Part shown: positions 27,901 to 34,979 of the stretch, piece after piece
Layout: every line of letters begins with the position of its first letter
Numbering within the stretch: position 1 is the stretch's first letter
Assembly: GCF_030014955.1 (NCBI RefSeq)
Contig: NZ_JAGRPV010000001.1
Coordinates: 2,232,001 to 2,296,000, forward strand
DNA length: 64,000 bases
Origin: Cohnella hashimotonis
GTDB taxonomy: Bacteria > Bacillota > Bacilli > Paenibacillales > Paenibacillaceae
Reading direction: 5' to 3'
Program-made: the position numbers and the translations under genes
Notes under the pieces: model-generated
Databases searched by the model: none
Told to the model about the DNA's origin: nothing
The model's input: only the letters and a program-made list of their open reading frames with translations

Positions 27901-28302
27901 TTCGTTGAACAGCACGGAGTTCGCGAGACAGTCCGGCAGCTCCGACGGGACATGCCCGCCCGCGAAGCCCGAGGGATACGAATTTTCATCGTAAATATAC
28001 AGCTTCAGTCCGAGCTTGGACGCCTCCTCCAGCGCGTCGCCCCACCGTTCAAACCACGTCTGCGACAAATATTCGGTTATGAGGCCGGGACGGGGGTGGA
28101 CGAAGGCGCCGCCGAAGCCGTGCGAGGCGAGCTCGCGCAGCTGGAAGCGGATAGAATCAGACTCCATGTCGTCGTTCCACACCCAGAGCGGGGCGGGGCG
28201 GTAGATGGCAGCAGGATCGGCGAAGCTTGACAGGTGTTTGTCGGCCGATGTGGCTGGCAAGGCAGAAGCGGCAGATGTGGCAGATGTGTCAGGTGAATGC
28301 AT
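24955..28302 (-). CDS. large GH106-like glycoside hydrolase
   Basis: A 1115-residue protein without a signal peptide, resembling alpha-L-rhamnosidases of family GH106 and relatives. The N-terminal barrel reads PAPLWVWNDDME, IRFQLRELASHGFGGAFVHP, LYIYDENSYPSGFAGGHVP, IPALFTDEPEISPGN, GIAYTGHYIEHQ and LCEAYGAGGWDSSFEDYKRI; the acids in the DENSYPSG and FTDEPE strands are candidate catalytic residues. A beta-galactosidase-trimer-like domain (VVPAAMTHMKASTVALLRRF) and a C-terminal beta-sandwich (about 900-1100) follow. GAGGAGG lies about 9 nt before ATG 28302. It is the first gene of locus 2, divergent from the AraC gene at 28443. The enzyme is cytoplasmic by appearance. GH106 is my best reading; the exact glycan is unknown. 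Confidence 0.78.
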   Translation of the reverse strand: MHSPDTSATSAASALPATSADKHLSSFADPAAIYRPAPLWVWNDDMESDSIRFQLRELASHGFGGAFVHPRPGLITEYLSQTWFERWGDALEEASKLGLKLYIYDENSYPSGFAGGHVPSELPDCLANSVLFNEYGPDEVARKLANASPMLNRPGHPIKAFAVREAPGRKPAWEIVRDVTLLPMTQWREHGDRFWVFELGTPMTNNWLGGFAYADLLRPEVTARFLAVTHEAYRERFGDRFGTQIPALFTDEPEISPGNLFEHGSPLPFSFWFAGEFERRNGYDLRDYLPFLFRDAAIAFETAPAVDAAKVRFDYFETIRELWVNNSVRPISQWCEANGIAYTGHYIEHQWPHPFHRTSPAVMSLYEFMQWPAIDMLETKLLRADAAKPGASSAFLPFVPPNEAQRAQGAYNDPAAMLTVREAHSAANQFGRERVLCEAYGAGGWDSSFEDYKRIGDWLYVHGINFLNQHLTYGTIVGARKRDHPQSFDWRQPWWDEYAQLNDYFGRLSYALSQGRTVNRIALFNPTTSSFVATAEAVEGDPLYQQGIVDMLALVQSLSDRQWDYDLCDEYIMEGHADVEASSLRVGQSRYEIVIVPAAMTHMKASTVALLRRFLEGGGIVIAANRAPDRVDGARSEEAAALAHLPGWHPAADAAGQLALLSTFAAPRLRLAVEGTAAPSGIAHLRRELGDGSALYFIANSRSTRFEGTATLRGRRAELWNPLDGSATALGQSPDDDGCLTLELSLNASGSLLLRVYEEAAAGAGFDVADTAPEAVPGVPQPLPRRTAASKRRPVALSAPEIVPERDNVLPILHCDLYAGTKQYVGLHTVHAARFAFEHHGFENNPWDNAVQFKRRLLDREAAFDARSGITADYHFHVDSPDDIGPVRLELERPSCYRIAVNGIPVEAVPGTSRLDRHMGAADITRTLRPGRNTIRLEGRPFSIWMELEPLYLFGQFTVAPNPDGGWRLATDRPLGLGDWRDQGYPFYSDAVRYRHSFTLPDEAERVFLSVPSWHGSVISVTVDGEQAGLLGLERGDELELTSFVRPGTVHTLDCRLSGTFRNLLGPHFDAAKPRNIAWPGAWKRSPLEGPPPAEDYDLLSYGLLAPIEIWTIPR

Positions 28303-28409
28303 GCGGATGCAACCTCCTCGGCGTTGTTTCAGCCAGTTTATCCCCGCGGCGTGCCGGTTGTCTTTGCAGCCGCGCCGGGAATGAGGTGCACTTTTGACAG
28401 ATGATGCTT

Positions 28410-28433
28410 TATAATACGCCCATAACAGGAGGT
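28410..28433 (+). promoter_or_regulatory. -10 box and ribosome binding site of the AraC gene
   Basis: TATAAT (28410-28415) lies 12 bp before AGGAGGT (28427-28433), which is 9 nt ahead of ATG 28443. No good -35 stands at 16-18 bp; a TTGACA at 28394-28399 is only 10 bp away. This ribosome binding site decides the start over ATG 28401, which overlaps the promoter. Confidence 0.55.
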
Positions 28434-28442
28434 GCGCTGCGG

Positions 28443-29435
28443 ATGCAAGCGACAACAGGAATACAGCCGATCGACCTGGCGGCGATCCGGCCGATCGTTC
28501 ACTTCGCCGAGCGCGCCGTGCAGGAGCCGGCTTTCGTCTGGGGGCCGCGGGTCATTCCCGACTGCCAGTTGCTCTTCGTGTTGTTCGGCCGCGTAGAGCT
28601 GACGCTCGGCCGGCATCGCTATTCGCTGTCTGCAGGCGGCTGCGCCTTCTACGGCGGCGGCAGTCCGCACCGCATCGAGACGGCGGCGAACGAGCCGACG
28701 GGCTTTTACAGCATTCATTTCGATTGGGACGGCGGAGCGCCCGTCTCCGTGCATCCGGCGTCCGCGATACGCGTATGCAACGAGGCGGAGCGGGAGGCGC
28801 CGCCGGTCCCGTACCGGGTCGATACCGGCGGGGGCCGTCAGCTGCTCGCGCTGGCGCATGTGCTCCACGCGCCCGAGCTCGAGCCGCTGTTCCGGCCGAT
28901 CGTCGACGAATACAGAGAGCAGCGCCCAGGCTGCGAGGCCGCAATGCGCGGCTATATGACCGCGCTGCTGGTCGCGCTCGTACGGCGGCAGCTGCAGGAG
29001 CGCCCCGATCCGTCCGCGCGCCGCATCGCGCCGGCGCTTGCGGCGATCGCCCGCGAGCCGGCGCGCAGCTGGTCGAGCCGGGAGCTGGCGCAGCTGTGCG
29101 GCTATCATCCGACGTACTTTGCCGAGATTTTCAGAGAGGCGACGGGACTCAGCCCCAAGGTATATACGATGCGGGAGCGGATCGCGCGCGCCAAACGGCT
29201 GCTGCTGACCGGGGAGCGGATCACCGAGATCGCGGAGTCGCTCGGCTACGGCGACGTGCATTATTTCTCGCGCAGCTTCCGCGAGGCGACGGGGATGTCG
29301 CCGTCGGCGTTCCGCCTGCGGCCGGAGCCCGAGCCTGAGCCGGAGCAGAACGGGCAGAACGGGCAGAACGGGCAGAACGGGCAGAACGGGCAGAACGGGC
29401 AGAACGGGCAGAACGGGCAGAACGGGCAGCCTTAG
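28443..29435 (+). CDS. AraC family regulator with an Asn-Gly-Gln repeat tail
   Basis: A 330-residue one-component regulator. An N-terminal cupin-like sugar-sensing domain (about 20-130; LLFVLFGRVELTLGRHRY, SAGGCAFYGGGSPHRIE) is followed by an AraC double HTH (about 200-298; SSRELAQLCGYHPTYFAEIF, ITEIAESLGYGDVHYFSRSF, GMSPSAFRL). After the HTH the chain does not stop: EPEPEPE and then nine Asn-Gly-Gln units end the protein. This tail lies outside the normal family length. It is divergent from the GH106-like operon with 140 bp between starts, so control of that operon is likely. The gene may also repress or activate itself. Confidence 0.9.
   Translation: MQATTGIQPIDLAAIRPIVHFAERAVQEPAFVWGPRVIPDCQLLFVLFGRVELTLGRHRYSLSAGGCAFYGGGSPHRIETAANEPTGFYSIHFDWDGGAPVSVHPASAIRVCNEAEREAPPVPYRVDTGGGRQLLALAHVLHAPELEPLFRPIVDEYREQRPGCEAAMRGYMTALLVALVRRQLQERPDPSARRIAPALAAIAREPARSWSSRELAQLCGYHPTYFAEIFREATGLSPKVYTMRERIARAKRLLLTGERITEIAESLGYGDVHYFSRSFREATGMSPSAFRLRPEPEPEPEQNGQNGQNGQNGQNGQNGQNGQNGQNGQP
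29346..29429 (+). repeat. 9-bp tandem repeat CAGAACGGG x9
   Basis: Nine perfect copies of CAGAACGGG (29346-29426) plus CAG, in frame, code for the Asn-Gly-Gln tail of the AraC regulator. Identity at the DNA level points to slippage and a copy number likely to vary between strains. Confidence 0.97.
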
Positions 29436-29630
29436 CCGAAGAAGGGTGAAAGCCCGGCCGTAGATCGAAAGACGGCGATAGAGCACACCCTCTATATGCT
29501 TGCGAATCAACCTTCAGGCGGTGATTCCTGAATAGGTTAGCGCGCTATCGGCGTGCCGGCATTGATCGGAAGGTTAGCGGGTCAAAAACCTACATCGGGA
29601 CATGTTTTTCCCGCCGACTAGCTGCGCATT

Positions 29631-29663
29631 TGGAAATACCTGCAAAAGTGCAGGCAATTTCCA
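29631..29663. repeat. 33-bp inverted repeat
   Basis: Outer arms TGGAAA/TTTCCA and inner arms CTGCA/TGCAG around AAAG give a near-complete palindrome. A related half, GGAAAATACCTGCA, follows about 45 bp later (near 29691-29704). It looks like a dispersed palindromic intergenic element or a decayed copy of one. Confidence 0.6.
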
Positions 29664-29988
29664 AGTACAACCCGGAAATCCGGCTGATGGAGGAAAATAC
29701 CTGCACGCTCGCATCTTTTCTGTCCGATGGAGGCGACATGGGCAATAAAAGATGTATGTTTGCAGGCTTTGCGCACAAATGAACGATGGAGACGACGCTC
29801 GTTCCGTCCATCGGAGCGGCGATCGGTTGAATCGTGGACAGGTGTTTTTTGCTGACTGCAAGGAAACAGAAGAAAACGGAAGTAAAGGAAGGCTGGGAGC
29901 GGAAAAGCAGAAACCAGACCGCAAAATGGCGAACATTTGGATGTACAAACGGATAAATGGCGGTTGAGATACTTCGGAATTTTATATT

Positions 29989-30013
29989 ATCATTTCGATA
30001 ATATCAAAATGAT
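29989..30013. promoter_or_regulatory. 25-bp near-perfect palindrome upstream of the SPFH gene
   Basis: ATCATTT-c-GATA-a-TATC-a-AAATGAT reads the same on both strands apart from the marked single bases. TTGAGA (29964-29969) and AT-rich TATATTAT precede it. The symmetry suits a dimeric repressor operator for the SPFH/NAD-kinase-like operon; no regulator is identified. Confidence 0.5.
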
Positions 30014-30038
30014 AAATAAAGAAACGGAGGCATTCGCC

Positions 30039-31082
30039 ATGTTTGGATTCCGATTCGTCAAGTTCCAGCCCAGCGAGTACGTAATGAAGGTGCGCAGCGG
30101 CAAGGTCGTCAAGGAAGGGCTGGGGCTTTCCTTTTACTATTACGCGCCTGCGACGACGGCCGTGGTCATGCCCGCTTCCTCGACCGAAGCGCCGTTTATG
30201 TTCGAGGAGATCACCCGCGATTTTCAGAGCGTGACGGTCCAGGGGCAGCTGACGTTCCGGATCGCGGATTTCCGCCAGACCTCGCGCATGCTGGACTATG
30301 CGTACAATTTACGCAAAAAGACGTATTTGTCCGACGATCCGGCCAAGCTCGGCCAACGCGTCATCGGCTTGGTCAAGGTGCTGACCAAGCGTCATCTCGA
30401 GCGAATGCCGCTGCGGGAAGCGATACAGTCCGGCGACAGGCTGGCCGCCGCGATTCGCGAGGAGCTGCAGGCAAGCCCGGAGCTGGCGAAGCTGGGCATC
30501 GAAGCGATGGGCGCGTCGATCCTGGCCGTGCTGCCGAACAAGGAGACGATGCGGGCGCTGGAGGCGCAGGCCAGAGAGGAAATTCTGCGGCGCGCAGACG
30601 AAGCGGTGTACGAGCGGCGCAACGCCTCGATCGAGCAGGAGCGGACTGTTCGCGAGAACGAGCTGAGCACGGAGATCGCCGTCGAAGCCAAAAAGAAGCA
30701 AATTCGCGAGAGCCAGCTGGCAGCGGAGCGTCTCGTCCAGCAGAAGCGAAACGAGATGCAGCAGGAGCAGCTGCAGTTTGACACGGCTTACGAGGAAGAA
30801 CGCAAGACGCTGCTCGAACGCTCGGCCGGCAACAGGCAGTCGGAGGCGGATGCGAAGGCCTATGAGCTTACCGCCGTCATGCGGGCGCTTGGCGGCGCGG
30901 ATAACCAGGTGCTGCAGTCGCTCACCCGCGCGGGCATGAATCCGGGCCAGCTGATCGCGATTGCCTTTCAGGATCTGGCCGGTCAGGCGGAAAAGATCGG
31001 GCAGTTAAATATAACGCCTGATCTGCTGCAAGGCTTGCTTCAAGGCGGCGAGGCAAAGACGGCAGGCAGAAAGGAGAGGTAA
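30039..31082 (+). CDS. SPFH/Band 7 domain protein
   Basis: A 347-residue protein with an SPFH (stomatin/prohibitin/flotillin) domain in about residues 5-190: KVVKEGLGLSFYYYAPATTA, FEEITRDFQSVTVQGQLTFR and LGIEAMGASILAV. A charged coiled coil (about 190-280; REEILRRADEAVYERRNASI) and a Gln-rich C-terminal part follow. No obvious TM helix is present at the N-terminus, so membrane contact would be peripheral. GGAGG lies 8 nt before ATG 30039. It is followed after 3 bp by the NAD-kinase-like gene, so the two are almost certainly one operon. SPFH proteins scaffold membrane microdomains; the specific role here is unknown. Confidence 0.85.
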   Translation: MFGFRFVKFQPSEYVMKVRSGKVVKEGLGLSFYYYAPATTAVVMPASSTEAPFMFEEITRDFQSVTVQGQLTFRIADFRQTSRMLDYAYNLRKKTYLSDDPAKLGQRVIGLVKVLTKRHLERMPLREAIQSGDRLAAAIREELQASPELAKLGIEAMGASILAVLPNKETMRALEAQAREEILRRADEAVYERRNASIEQERTVRENELSTEIAVEAKKKQIRESQLAAERLVQQKRNEMQQEQLQFDTAYEEERKTLLERSAGNRQSEADAKAYELTAVMRALGGADNQVLQSLTRAGMNPGQLIAIAFQDLAGQAEKIGQLNITPDLLQGLLQGGEAKTAGRKER

Positions 31083-31085
31083 CGG

Positions 31086-32036
31086 ATGGACGACGCGAGA
31101 GCGATTCGGCTGGTGCTCGTCAAGCGGCGCACGCGCCTTGAGGAGCTGATCGCCAGGTACAATACGGTCCGTCAGGCGCAGTTCGTCATCGAGTCGATGG
31201 GCGAGGACTTTTCCGATTATCTGAACGAAGACGAGGTCTATCGCAGTGCGCTCGCACGGACCCGGCAGTCGCTGAGCGAACTCGGCATCGTTCAGCTGCT
31301 GGATCGGACCCACGTTCCCAATTATTTGTTCGGCCCGTCCGATACGGTCGTGGCGCTCGGGCAGGACGGACTGGTGGCGGCAACGCTGAAGTATTTGGAC
31401 GGCCAGCGGCTCATCGGCGTCAATCCGGATCCGCGGCGCTGGGACGGCATTCTCCTTCCTTTCGCCGTGGACGACGTGCCGAAGATCGTAACGGAGACCG
31501 CCGCCGGTCGCCGCCGGGTGCGGGAGGTGACGCTGGCGAAGGCGGTGCTTAGCGACGGACAGACGCTATACGCCGTCAACGATTTTTACGTCGGACGCAG
31601 GACGCATGTATCGGCCCGCTACCGGATCGCCGCGGGCGGACAGGAGGAGCAGCAATCGTCGAGCGGCATCATCGTATCGACGGGCGTCGGCGCCACGGGA
31701 TGGCTGAGGAGCGTGCTGGCAGGCGCGTCGGGCATCGCAATGCGAGCGGGAATGGCCGGCACCGGCCAGGCGCCTGCCGATGCCGATGCCCAGCGACTTG
31801 AATGGGAGAGCGACTGGCTTCGCTTCACGGTTCGGGAGCCGTTCCCGAGCCGGACGACCGGGACCGAGCTCGTATATGGCCGCATCGAGAGCAGTCAGAC
31901 ACTGGAAGTGGTGTCGCAGATGCCCGAGGACGGCGTCATCTTCAGCGACGGCGTCGAAGAGGATTATCTGGCGTTCCTGTCGGGACTTCGGGCATCGATC
32001 GGCGTGGCGGAGAAGAAGGGGCGGCTGGTCGTATAG
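31086..32036 (+). CDS. NAD kinase-like protein, SPFH-linked
   Basis: A 316-residue protein that resembles NAD+ kinases in fold motifs: VALGQDGLVAATLKYL stands where NAD kinases have GGDGT, then GVNPDP, AVNDFYVGRRTHVSARY in place of the usual N-E-x-x-I strand, and SSGIIVSTGVGATGW in place of STGSTAY. The catalytic Asp of the GGDG motif is kept, but the first Gly pair is changed to Gly-Gln. An N-terminal part of about 90 residues (MDDARAIRLVLVKRRTRLEE) is extra. AGGAGAGGT precedes ATG 31086. It may phosphorylate NAD or another nucleotide or lipid substrate, or only bind one. Function with the SPFH partner is not known to me. Confidence 0.72.
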   Translation: MDDARAIRLVLVKRRTRLEELIARYNTVRQAQFVIESMGEDFSDYLNEDEVYRSALARTRQSLSELGIVQLLDRTHVPNYLFGPSDTVVALGQDGLVAATLKYLDGQRLIGVNPDPRRWDGILLPFAVDDVPKIVTETAAGRRRVREVTLAKAVLSDGQTLYAVNDFYVGRRTHVSARYRIAAGGQEEQQSSSGIIVSTGVGATGWLRSVLAGASGIAMRAGMAGTGQAPADADAQRLEWESDWLRFTVREPFPSRTTGTELVYGRIESSQTLEVVSQMPEDGVIFSDGVEEDYLAFLSGLRASIGVAEKKGRLVV

Positions 32037-32112
32037 GCCTATTTTTGAGCTAAACGTTCGTGCCTTGTTCACCGATAAATAGGCTATATGATGCGATAGA
32101 GGTGAGTCGGGC

Positions 32113-33027
32113 GTGGCGTTGTTTTTGGTCAATCATGTGCAGGCCGGCATGAAGGTCGGCATCGATATATTTTCGGACAGCGGGATCAAGCTGCTGGCGA
32201 AGGGCACGGCGATTACGGAGCAGCATATCCAGATGCTAAGGAGCCATAAGATTCGGGAGATCGACATCGACGGAGAGGCGCCCCGGGGCGAGCTCGTCGC
32301 GGACAAGGCCCGTCAGCTCGACCCCGCCCAGCAGGCCAAAGAGGAAAAAGCGAAGCTGCGCCAGCTGATGAAGCACATTCCGCTGTTCTCCAGCCTGGCC
32401 CCCGAGCATATCGCGCTGCTCGCCGACCGGATGGAGAAGCGGGAGCCGGATGCCCAGACGATCCTGTTCCGGGAGAACGATCCGGGAGATTCGTTTTTTA
32501 TCGTGCTGTCGGGCACGGTCAAGATTTACAGGACGAGCCCGGAAGGCGACGAGAAAATTTTGGCCGTTTTTAACGCGGGAGACAGCTTCGGCGAGTTGTC
32601 GCTGATCGACGGCAAGCCGCGTTCCGCGACGGCGCAGACGCTCGACAACGCGGAGCTGGTCGTCATGTCCAGAGAGCACTTCCTGGATATGCTGAAAAGC
32701 CATTTCGATCTGAACCTCGTCATTATGGCCGAGATCGTCCAACGCATGCGCGATACCAACGACCAAGTATCCGACCTGATGTTCTTCGACGTACGGACGA
32801 GGGTCATCAAGAGCATGGTCAAGCTGGCCAACCGATTCGGAGAGCGGAGCGATCATACGATCGTCGTCCAGATGCCGCTCGACAGGCACGAGCTGTCCCA
32901 GATGGCGGGCGTAAAAATGAAGGAATTGAACGAGGTGCTTTACGATTTAGAGGACCGGCAGCTTGTCAAAATGTACGCGAGCTACTTTGAGCTGAATCTC
33001 ATCAAGCTGCGCTCGCTGCTGCGTTGA
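32113..33027 (+). CDS. Crp/Fnr family regulator with an extra N-terminal domain
   Basis: A 304-residue protein. Residues about 88-210 form a cyclic-nucleotide-binding domain (LFSSLAPEHIALLADRMEKR, GDSFFIVLSGTVKIYR, GDSFGELSLIDGKPRSATA), and about 225-300 a Crp-type winged helix (PLDRHELSQMAGVKMKELNE). The first 60 residues (VQAGMKVGIDIFSDSGIKLL, AKGTAITEQHIQMLRSHKI) resemble the short domain that precedes many HD-GYP domains, which is not usual in Crp proteins. The PRSATA stretch has the cNMP-binding Arg pattern. GTG 32113 is used, with AGAGGTGA upstream; it follows the NAD-kinase-like gene by 76 bp. Ligand and targets are unknown. Confidence 0.85.
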   Translation: MALFLVNHVQAGMKVGIDIFSDSGIKLLAKGTAITEQHIQMLRSHKIREIDIDGEAPRGELVADKARQLDPAQQAKEEKAKLRQLMKHIPLFSSLAPEHIALLADRMEKREPDAQTILFRENDPGDSFFIVLSGTVKIYRTSPEGDEKILAVFNAGDSFGELSLIDGKPRSATAQTLDNAELVVMSREHFLDMLKSHFDLNLVIMAEIVQRMRDTNDQVSDLMFFDVRTRVIKSMVKLANRFGERSDHTIVVQMPLDRHELSQMAGVKMKELNEVLYDLEDRQLVKMYASYFELNLIKLRSLLR

Positions 33028-33064
33028 AGATAATTCGGCCAAAAAAATGATCATACATACACGG

Positions 33065-33095
33065 ACCGCGGCCGCGCGCAAAGGCTGCGGTTTTT
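33065..33095 (+). terminator. Rho-independent terminator
   Basis: ACCGCGGCC (33065-33073) pairs with GGCTGCGGT (33083-33091, one mismatch), followed by TTTTTC; it closes the Crp transcript. Confidence 0.85.
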
Positions 33096-33193
33096 CTTGC
33101 GGAGAGATTTAAGAAATATTTAATATCCGTCCCCCGGTTTGTTTAAAATGTTTGTCCTAAGCTGTAGTTCGGGAATAGAAGGGGGACGGAAAA

Positions 33194-34240
33194 ATGAAAT
33201 CGCGATTGATACTTCTGCTGCTCATCGCCGGATTCGCAGCCGCGGCCATCGAGCACAAGGCCGATCTCGTTCGCGCGGCGGACGCGATTCTGGGCCATCC
33301 GCCCAGGACGCATGCGGAGCCATCCGGCGCCGCGGCTGCCGGCACGATCCCGGATGCCGTCCCCGCCGGCGCTGCGGATTTCGGTGCCGGTCAGCCTGCC
33401 GCGGCAACGCCGAGCATGGAAGACACGGCTGCTAGCAAGGACCTGGTTCTCGCCGCCGACCACCTGCACAGCACGCATGCCATTCTCGTCCGCCTGGAAG
33501 ACGGGCATGTGCTGTTGGACAAAAATATCGGGGAGCGCGTATATCCCGCTTCGCTCACGAAGATCATGACGGCGATTGTTGCCATCGAGCGCATTCCGGA
33601 TCTGGCGAAGACCGCGAAGCTCGATCCGGACATGTTCGAGACGCTGCGCAAGCAGAACGCCTCGATGGCGGGCTTTCTTCCTGGCGAGCGGGTGAGCGCG
33701 ATCGACCTGCTGTACGGTGCAATGCTCCCTTCGGGCGCGGACGGCAGCGTCGGGCTCGCGATGCGCGTCGCCGGATCGGAGGCGAAGTTCGCGGCGCTCA
33801 TGAACGCCAAAGCCAAAGCGCTCGGCATGACTGGTACGCACTTCGTCAACGCGACGGGATTGCACGATCCCAAGCATTATACGACGGTCAAGGATCTTTC
33901 CGTATTGCTCGCTTATGCGCTGAAAAACGAGACGTTCCGCCAGGTGTTCACCGCTTCGCGCCACGCGACGGCGCCGACGGACCTGCATCCGGACGGCATC
34001 ACGCTGCGCAGCTCGATGTTCAAGGAGCTCGGCGAGTCGGGCCTTGACGGCGCGGAGATTGTGGGCGGCAAGACCGGCTATACCGAGAAGGCCGGCTTAT
34101 GTCTCGCAAGCCTGGGACGCCTGGACGGCAAAGAGTACATTCTTATCACGACCGGCGCCGTCGGAGACCGCAAAACGACGGCCGCATACGACATTGCAGA
34201 TGCGGTCAGCGTCTATAACGAATTAGGCAACGCGCTTTAA
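33194..34240 (+). CDS. D-alanyl-D-alanine carboxypeptidase (peptidase S11)
   Basis: A 348-residue exported DD-carboxypeptidase that trims peptidoglycan stem peptides. An N-terminal signal/anchor (KSRLILLLLIAGFAAAAIEH) precedes a low-complexity Ala/Gly/Pro linker to about residue 90. Catalytic motifs: Ser120-x-x-Lys123 in YPASLTKIMTAIVAIE, a second motif at Ser180-Gly181-Ala182 in PSGADGSVG, and Lys293-Thr-Gly in VGGKTGYTEKAG. The second motif is normally SxN; here Asn is replaced by Ala. AAGGGGGACGG lies before ATG 33194. The response regulator starts 40 bp downstream, so it may share a transcript with that two-component system. There is no C-terminal amphipathic anchor of PBP5 type. Confidence 0.9.
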   Translation: MKSRLILLLLIAGFAAAAIEHKADLVRAADAILGHPPRTHAEPSGAAAAGTIPDAVPAGAADFGAGQPAAATPSMEDTAASKDLVLAADHLHSTHAILVRLEDGHVLLDKNIGERVYPASLTKIMTAIVAIERIPDLAKTAKLDPDMFETLRKQNASMAGFLPGERVSAIDLLYGAMLPSGADGSVGLAMRVAGSEAKFAALMNAKAKALGMTGTHFVNATGLHDPKHYTTVKDLSVLLAYALKNETFRQVFTASRHATAPTDLHPDGITLRSSMFKELGESGLDGAEIVGGKTGYTEKAGLCLASLGRLDGKEYILITTGAVGDRKTTAAYDIADAVSVYNELGNAL

Positions 34241-34280
34241 GATCCGCTACAATGTAGGTTGTGAAGGAGCGCGATAATAC

Positions 34281-34979
34281 ATGAATCCCACTACCATTTT
34301 GATCGCGGATGACGAGAAAGAAATCGCGGATCTCATCTCGCTGCATCTGCAGAAGGAAGGCTACCGGATCCTGCTCGCGCACGACGGCCGAGAAGCGGTC
34401 CGGGCCATCGAGTCGCAGGCGATCGATCTCGCTGTCCTGGACATCATGATGCCCGAGCTCGACGGGTTCGAGGTCGTGAGACAGATTCGCGAACGGTATC
34501 GGCTGCCCGTTCTTTTCGTGAGCGCCAAGACGTCGGATTTCGACAAAATCTCGGGTCTCGTCATCGGGGCGGACGATTATATGACCAAGCCGTTTAACCC
34601 GATGGAGCTGGTCGCGCGCGTGCAGGCGCTGCTGCGGCGTTCTACGCGGCTTAATCAAACGAGAGCGGACGAGCCGCAAGCGATCGAATCGGGCGGACTC
34701 GCCATCGTGCCGGATCAGCGCCGCGTCACCATCTACGGCGAGCCGGTCGAGCTTACGCCCAAGGAATTCGATATTTTATGTTTGCTTGCGAGCCACCCGC
34801 GGAAGGTATTCGGCGTGGAGCAGATTTTCCAGCAGGTGTGGGGCGAAGCCTACTATGAGGTCGGCAACAATACGGTCATGGTCCACATCCGGACGCTGCG
34901 CAAGAAGCTGGGCGAGGACAAAAACAAAGACAAGTGGATCAAGACGATCTGGGGAGTGGGATATACGTTTAATGGTTAG
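34281..34979 (+). CDS. OmpR/VanR-type response regulator
   Basis: A 232-residue regulator: receiver with Asp10/Asp11, phosphoacceptor Asp54 in AVLDIMMPELDGF and Lys103 in YMTKPFNP; and a C-terminal OmpR winged helix (about 135-230; ELTPKEFDILCLLASHPRKV, NTVMVHIRTLRKKLGEDKN, IWGVGYTFNG). AAGGAG lies upstream of ATG 34281. Its last 8 bp overlap the kinase start. With the carboxypeptidase in front and a VanS-like kinase behind, a cell-wall role is the natural reading. Confidence 0.93.
   Translation: MNPTTILIADDEKEIADLISLHLQKEGYRILLAHDGREAVRAIESQAIDLAVLDIMMPELDGFEVVRQIRERYRLPVLFVSAKTSDFDKISGLVIGADDYMTKPFNPMELVARVQALLRRSTRLNQTRADEPQAIESGGLAIVPDQRRVTIYGEPVELTPKEFDILCLLASHPRKVFGVEQIFQQVWGEAYYEVGNNTVMVHIRTLRKKLGEDKNKDKWIKTIWGVGYTFNG

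Larger units (their letters stand above)
29436..30038. other. 603-bp intergenic region without a convincing gene
   Basis: No reading frame here has a ribosome binding site plus plausible protein. It holds a hairpin with arms AACCTTCAGG and CCTGAATAGGTT (29509-29538), an inverted repeat at 29631-29663, and a palindrome in front of the SPFH gene at 29989-30013. A short frame following a GATGGAGG at about 29685 (encoding about 30 residues) has no recognisable content. Confidence 0.7.

Noticed and set aside
25672..28230. 852-residue open frame antisense to the GH106-like gene
   Set aside because: Arg-rich, no family match, no ribosome binding site; a shadow of a GC-rich gene. The same holds for 20058-21404, 21992-23122, 23076-24323, 45081-46370, 49696-51321 and 55654-57177.
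28394..28415. TTGACA and TATAAT as one promoter before the AraC gene
   Set aside because: The spacer is only 10 bp; only the -10 is kept as a candidate.
29574..29948. 124-residue - strand frame in the intergenic region
   Set aside because: Cys- and Phe-rich composition, no ribosome binding site, and it runs across the inverted repeat at 29631-29663.
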